From an uncultured Alphaproteobacteria bacterium (GTDB taxonomy: Bacteria > Pseudomonadota > Alphaproteobacteria > RF32 > CAG-239), in the NCBI GenBank assembly GCA_934277545.1, contig CAKQUG010000004.1, positions 118,273-182,272 of the forward strand: a DNA stretch of 64,000 nucleotides, written 5' to 3'. Every line of letters begins with the position of its first letter. Positions within the stretch are counted from its first letter, which is position 1. The notes beneath the pieces were generated by a model. It was not told where the DNA came from. It saw only the letters and a program-made list of their open reading frames with translations, and searched no databases. Shown here one piece after another: positions 59,556 through 64,000 of the stretch. A program made the position numbers and the translations under genes.

Positions 59556-62500
59556 TCAAAAGTTATAGCGAAACTGAATTTGACCGGAATGAGCATTATA
59601 TTTTGCATGCAAATTCAAATCATATCCCAATACCAAATCCACATTATCATGGCTGACAGCCAATTCTAAACCGCCATTGAAGCCAAAACGCGACATTGGT
59701 TCAGATGAAATTGTGTATCTGCTATTCGCAACAGCCACGTTAATTTTGTGTGAATTGTTGTTCAAATCATAGTTTGCGCCAATATAAATCGCTGGTTTAA
59801 ATAAAATCTGATTATCTGTTTTTATTTCGGCTTTATATTTCAGCTTTGCAAACGCTGAAATAGCGGTAATGTTTTCATTTTCAACTTTTTGGCCAATACT
59901 GTCTGTATAATCATTAGGCATCAGATGAGTATAACGCAAACCGGTTTCAGGGGTTAAACCATTCTGATATTCATGTCCCAAGGCCGTTTCCGCCCCGACT
60001 GAATGTATATTATATTTAGAACTTATACCATATCCGGCAACAGATGTCTTATCGTCATAGTCAGCCAAGCCATATATAAACGCACCGCGAACATAAGTCT
60101 GCGTCGGCTGGTACTTGCCGTAAACAAACATATTTTGCGCAGATATTGAACTTTTCCGGCTATTTATATTTCCCTTGGTGTCGGTGTTTGTGTAGGCATA
60201 TCCAAAACCAACAGACGTATCACAATCCACATTTCCGTCATATCCCATAACATAGCCGGCTGTATCCGCATTAAAGCCCTGCGCTGCGAATCTGTTATCC
60301 ATATAGTGACTGGCGCCTATTCCTTTAACCCACATGGAAGCAGGTCTATACAAACTGCATTCGCCCTCGCCTTTTTCAAATCTTTTTCCGGTTTCCCGTC
60401 CTATAATATTTTGCACTAAACGCACAGTTTCCAAGTTCATCTGAGAATCAGAAGGAGCCAATTCGTTCAAAGCTCGTCTATACCCTTGAGCATTATGTTG
60501 AGACAAGCTGTCTAATGCTTTTTGAATATTTGCCGCTGCTGTTCCTGATGTCAATGTTGCATTTTCCCACGCCGCAGCTGTGTTTCTATTATTTCTGTTT
60601 CCCACAAGCGAAGCCACATCGCTCGAGCTGGCAATATTTTTGATAATAACCGTACCATTTTTTGTTCCCTGTATAATCTCATAGCGATTATTTCTTTCAA
60701 ACACTTTGGTCAAATCACCGGAAACACTTCCGGACGCACCTGATTTTAAGCCGATTATAGATAAATCTCCGGTCTGTTCTTTTTTATTCAACAAACCTTG
60801 ATTTACCGTAAATTGAATTTTTCCTCCGGACAAATCCGCATTATTCACAAGCAATTTTCCGCCAACATACTCAGAACTTTTATTGGCTATGCTTGTGATT
60901 TCCAACCCGAGAGTACCGTTTAATTTCAAATCGTTAACGCTTACGGTTTTCGCGCCAATATCAAGCAAACTTCCTGCTGTTATGTTTACACTTTGATTTG
61001 CGCCAAACATTCCGGTTCCCATAACAACGTTACCGTTTATTTCTGTGTTTCCCGCACCGTTTATATCATAATTCATTATTCCGCCGGAAGTTTTGTATGT
61101 ACCGTTATTTATTACAGTGCCCATAATATTTTCGATAGCCGAGGTTAAATCGCCGTTATTTGTAACATTTCCTTTGACTATACCGGCATTTTTAAAGCTG
61201 CCGCCGCTTATAACATCGCCGTTTATAATACCGCTGTTATCAATGTCGCCACTGCTCAAAATGTTACCGGTTACCTTAGCCACATCGGCATTGCTAAACA
61301 ACCCCGTGTTTGTAACCGTACCTGCAATATTGCCTTTGTTGGTAAACTTACCTTTGCTTGTTAAATCGGCGTTAATCGTCTTATTATTTACAGAACCATC
61401 ATTAGCAATAATCTTTCCGCCGTTGATAATATTTTCGTTAGTTATAACACCTTCAATCGTTCCGTTTGTATTATCAATATTGCCGTTATTTTTCAGCATA
61501 GCCGCAGTTATTTTATTGCTGTTTATCAAATTATTGTTGTTTTCTAATACGGCTGAAGTCAAAACTCCCTTATTTACAAAACCACCGGTATTAGAAATTG
61601 TAAACTTATATTGATTTATTTCGCCATTATTTTCCGAGGTTTCTGTTATGTTCATAACACCGGAGTTGCCCAAAATTTTTCCATTGTTACCAACATTAAC
61701 TTTGCCGGAAACGAGGTTATTATTGGCCAATATTCTGTTATTTTCAACAATAACACCACCTGTTATTATTCCATTATTTTCAGCTGTTGCCGCTGTATTT
61801 TCTTTGAGAGTCAGTACTCCGTTTATTGCCGCATTTGCCTTGTTTGCAAAATTGCCTGACACAATCAAATCTTTGGCGCTGACACTACCGTTATTTGTTA
61901 TATCTCCGTTTACATTCATACTATCAACCACGCTGATTGTTCCGGAGTTGGTAAATTTTCCGCTTGTTAAAGTTAAATCTTTTTGAGTTATCGCAGCATT
62001 GTTATCAACAATTCCACCTAAATTTAAGCTGCCGTTTCCGATTATATCTTTGTTTATTGTGCCATTGCCAAACAAGTTTAACACACCGTTGTTTATTGTG
62101 TTTGAAGACACAACAAACTTATCCAACACAGCTTCTAAGACAGCATTATCAGCGACAGTCACGCTGTTTTGTTCCAGCTTACCTAAAACCGTTGTTTTAC
62201 CATCATTAACAATCAAATTACCAGCTTCTGTAATATTAGTTAAAGCATTTGTTCCTTTTAGTGCAGCCGTGCCTCTATTTTCCAAATCGGTAATATTACT
62301 GTTTTTGATAACCGCATTTGAAGCTGTAAGAACTTTGTTGGCTCCGATATTATCTGCATACAGAGTTCCTTGATTATTTATATCCGTATCATTATTCAGC
62401 ACCGTATTTGCAATGTTCAAAGTGCCGCCGTTTTCAACTTTCAGCGCATTATCAAAACCGCTGATATTGCCTCTGACTGTTCCGTCTGTTCCATTGATAT

Positions 62501-64000
62501 TTAGAGTGTATCCGTTACCTACGGCGATACCATCCTTTTTAGCGCCGTTTAAGGTTCCGTACAAATTATGTCCGTTCAGATTTAGGTTAAGCTCTGTATT
62601 TGCTCCGGCCGTAGTACCAAAATTATCATTTTCCGCCGACGTAATGCTTATATCCTTGGTCATTGAATATGTGTTGGCAGAAACCGCTAAATTTCCGGTA
62701 ACAAAATCTTTTAGAGTATTCGGTTTTGTATTCAAAACTGCGCTCAGCACATCTAATTTATTATTGCCGGAAATACCAAAAGTATAAGTGTAATCATTGG
62801 TTATTGTTGATATTGTTGAAGCTGTATCCAATTTTGATGTAATACCGCTGGTATTACCTTTTAAGAAAGTAACGCTTTTGTCGCCGTCTTTTTGCACATT
62901 GATAGAACTCAAAATAATATTGCCGTTACTTGGATTTGACGAGGTTAACTCTAAAGCATCGCTGCTTGCATTGCTTAAATCCGCATCAATTTTCAACTTT
63001 AAATCACCGGAAATCACGCCTATTTTAACATCAGTATATTTGTTTGCCGTATCTTGCAAATCAACAGTCGCGCCATTTGTTTTTAACACACCTTCAATTT
63101 TACCGCTGTCGCCAAATTTTAAGATTGCCTCATTTTCTAAAACAGTTGTCCCCTCGCCGGCAATATTCTTATTCAAGACAACATTGGCCCCGGCGACATT
63201 AAATATTCCGGTATTTATCAACTCTCCGTTCAGATTGTCAAATGAAGAATTTAGTGTTCCGTTATTGGTTATACTTTTTTGACTGATTGTCTTATTGGCT
63301 GTCATAACTCCGTTTAAAGTCAAATCGCCGCTGCCGTTAATCGTATTGTTCAACACATCGTTATTGCTGTTTAATGTCAGCTTGTTGTTATTGCTTACAT
63401 TACCTTTGATATTAGCGGTATTTGAGGTTAATACACCATTATTTGTAAGCAATGTTTCAATTACCGCGTTGTTGCTTCCGTCAAAATTAGCTCCGAAAAT
63501 AGTTGTTCCTTTTCCGCTGATTGCATTATTCCACAGACTGCCGGCGGCTATGGTTAAGCTCTTATTTTCTGCCACATTTACAACGCTTGACGCAATATTG
63601 GAACTTGAAGCTAAAACCACATCGCCGTTGATGTTGGTCTTGCCGCCGCTGACATTCGCATTCAAAGTTCCGCCGCTCAAATTTAACTCGGCATCTGCTT
63701 TATTAGTCACGGAAGTTTTTATATTTTCTGCCGCAGAATTAAGTGTTCCGTTATTGGTTATACTGTTTTGACTGATTGCTCCGTTGGCAGTCATAACTCC
63801 GTTTAGAATCAAATCGCCGTTACCGGTAATCGTATTATCAAACACATCGTTATTGCTGTTTAATGTCAGCTTATTGTTGTTGTTTACATTACCTTTGATA
63901 TTAGCTGTATTTGAGGTTAATAAACCATTATTTGTAAGCAATGTTTCAATTACCGCGTTGTTGCTTCCGTCAAAATTAGCTCCGAAAATAGTTGTTCCTT
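59556..64000 (-). CDS. Large autotransporter, 5' end beyond the window
   Basis: 1481 codons visible; the frame is open to base 64000, so signal and N-terminus are outside. The passenger is Asn/Gly/Leu-rich, built of short beta-helix rungs (NNGTLNS, NNNKLTLNSNND, GDLTLNG). Residues near the C-terminus form the barrel: SMWVKGIGASHYMDNRFAAQ, VGFGYAYTNTDTKGN, final HSGQIQFRYNF with terminal Phe. A 489-bp in-frame tandem duplication lies at the 5' edge (63245-64000). Downstream neighbour of the GDFIGN autotransporter on the same strand. Call secure; ligand unknown. Confidence 0.9.
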   Translation of the reverse strand, partial: GTTIFGANFDGSNNAVIETLLTNNGLLTSNTANIKGNVNNNNKLTLNSNNDVFDNTITGNGDLILNGVMTANGAISQNSITNNGTLNSAAENIKTSVTNKADAELNLSGGTLNANVSGGKTNINGDVVLASSSNIASSVVNVAENKSLTIAAGSLWNNAISGKGTTIFGANFDGSNNAVIETLLTNNGVLTSNTANIKGNVSNNNKLTLNSNNDVLNNTINGSGDLTLNGVMTANKTISQKSITNNGTLNSSFDNLNGELINTGIFNVAGANVVLNKNIAGEGTTVLENEAILKFGDSGKIEGVLKTNGATVDLQDTANKYTDVKIGVISGDLKLKIDADLSNASSDALELTSSNPSNGNIILSSINVQKDGDKSVTFLKGNTSGITSKLDTASTISTITNDYTYTFGISGNNKLDVLSAVLNTKPNTLKDFVTGNLAVSANTYSMTKDISITSAENDNFGTTAGANTELNLNLNGHNLYGTLNGAKKDGIAVGNGYTLNINGTDGTVRGNISGFDNALKVENGGTLNIANTVLNNDTDINNQGTLYADNIGANKVLTASNAVIKNSNITDLENRGTAALKGTNALTNITEAGNLIVNDGKTTVLGKLEQNSVTVADNAVLEAVLDKFVVSSNTINNGVLNLFGNGTINKDIIGNGSLNLGGIVDNNAAITQKDLTLTSGKFTNSGTISVVDSMNVNGDITNNGSVSAKDLIVSGNFANKANAAINGVLTLKENTAATAENNGIITGGVIVENNRILANNNLVSGKVNVGNNGKILGNSGVMNITETSENNGEINQYKFTISNTGGFVNKGVLTSAVLENNNNLINSNKITAAMLKNNGNIDNTNGTIEGVITNENIINGGKIIANDGSVNNKTINADLTSKGKFTNKGNIAGTVTNTGLFSNADVAKVTGNILSSGDIDNSGIINGDVISGGSFKNAGIVKGNVTNNGDLTSAIENIMGTVINNGTYKTSGGIMNYDINGAGNTEINGNVVMGTGMFGANQSVNITAGSLLDIGAKTVSVNDLKLNGTLGLEITSIANKSSEYVGGKLLVNNADLSGGKIQFTVNQGLLNKKEQTGDLSIIGLKSGASGSVSGDLTKVFERNNRYEIIQGTKNGTVIIKNIASSSDVASLVGNRNNRNTAAAWENATLTSGTAAANIQKALDSLSQHNAQGYRRALNELAPSDSQMNLETVRLVQNIIGRETGKRFEKGEGECSLYRPASMWVKGIGASHYMDNRFAAQGFNADTAGYVMGYDGNVDCDTSVGFGYAYTNTDTKGNINSRKSSISAQNMFVYGKYQPTQTYVRGAFIYGLADYDDKTSVAGYGISSKYNIHSVGAETALGHEYQNGLTPETGLRYTHLMPNDYTDSIGQKVENENITAISAFAKLKYKAEIKTDNQILFKPAIYIGANYDLNNNSHKINVAVANSRYTISSEPMSRFGFNGGLELAVSHDNVDLVLGYDLNLHAKYNAHSGQIQFRYNF
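63245..64000 (-). repeat. 489-bp in-frame tandem duplication
   Basis: 63734-64000 repeats 63245-63511 at an exact offset of 489 bp (163 codons), with ~90% identity by eye; the last ~70 bp are almost identical. The second copy continues past the window edge, so more copies may follow. Confidence 0.85.

Noticed and set aside
1..64000. tRNA or rRNA genes
   Set aside because: All gaps were scanned for T-loop and cloverleaf patterns; only isolated GGTTCG strings (e.g. 42822, 49514) without cloverleaf were found.

Overview
The window reads as a chromosomal segment of an AT-rich, anaerobic alphaproteobacterium, probably an uncultured gut-type lineage. The lineage call rests on a GcrA-type regulator, the yqeY-dnaG, MJ0042/DUF3426 | ftsEX-ydcF-plsC and nrdR-nusB neighbourhoods, GatCAB with an alphaproteobacterial AspRS, and a prepilin with a GRSMIEM signal. 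An [FeFe] hydrogenase argues for fermentative, anoxic life. No rRNA, tRNA, IS element or CRISPR array was found.

Layout. 0-3.3 kb: a nucleoside-salvage operon on the minus strand (cdd, pnp, deoA) ending in a hexapeptide acyltransferase. 3.3-12.1 kb: a giant AsmA-like protein, a GalU-like nucleotidyltransferase, a small unknown gene and gyrA. 12.3-15.5 kb (minus): DUF3426 zinc-ribbon protein, yqeY, dnaG. 15.6-28.2 kb (plus): ftsE-ftsX-DUF218-plsC-sppA, then gatCAB, then a membrane protein that looks like a catalytically dead sulfatase/LtaS-type enzyme, then yejE-yejF. 28.3-30.4 kb: a prepilin-like protein behind an attenuator-like hairpin, an 800-bp noncoding patch full of inverted repeats, and a cyclophilin. 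30.4-33.5 kb (minus): the retropepsin-like protease / transglutaminase-7TM / ATP-grasp triad. 33.6-41.2 kb: a porin-like outer-membrane protein, gcrA, an unknown exported protein, the gmk-cysK-lptG operon, an SDR and tag.

41.2-52.5 kb is the accessory and most unusual part. Small genes, many membrane-bound, sit in separate cassettes, each with its own near-consensus TTGACA promoter, an AU-rich leader with no Shine-Dalgarno sequence but with TTAATTA-like elements, and its own terminator. Several leaders carry tiny upstream ORFs, two of them just AUG-UAG. Between two such promoters and the hydrogenase lies a ~450-nt transcription unit (strong promoter to intrinsic terminator) without any ordinary gene. 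It carries a tandem series of micro-ORFs reading MIRASPTL, MIRAPTFI, MIRAP and MIRAPPV. The peptides are conserved while codons change synonymously (ATT AGA GCA CCA versus ATA CGT GCA CCA), which indicates that the peptides, not only the RNA, are selected. RAP/RAPP is also the core of known ribosome-arrest peptides, so a stalling or attenuation device is a reasonable hypothesis. This is the best candidate here for an undescribed system.

The rest of that region is housekeeping (hydrogenase, murF, nrdR, nusB, def). 52.6-64 kb holds aspS, rnd and two large type V autotransporters in tandem. The first has about ten copies of a GDFIGN repeat; the second has a 489-bp in-frame duplication and runs off the window edge.
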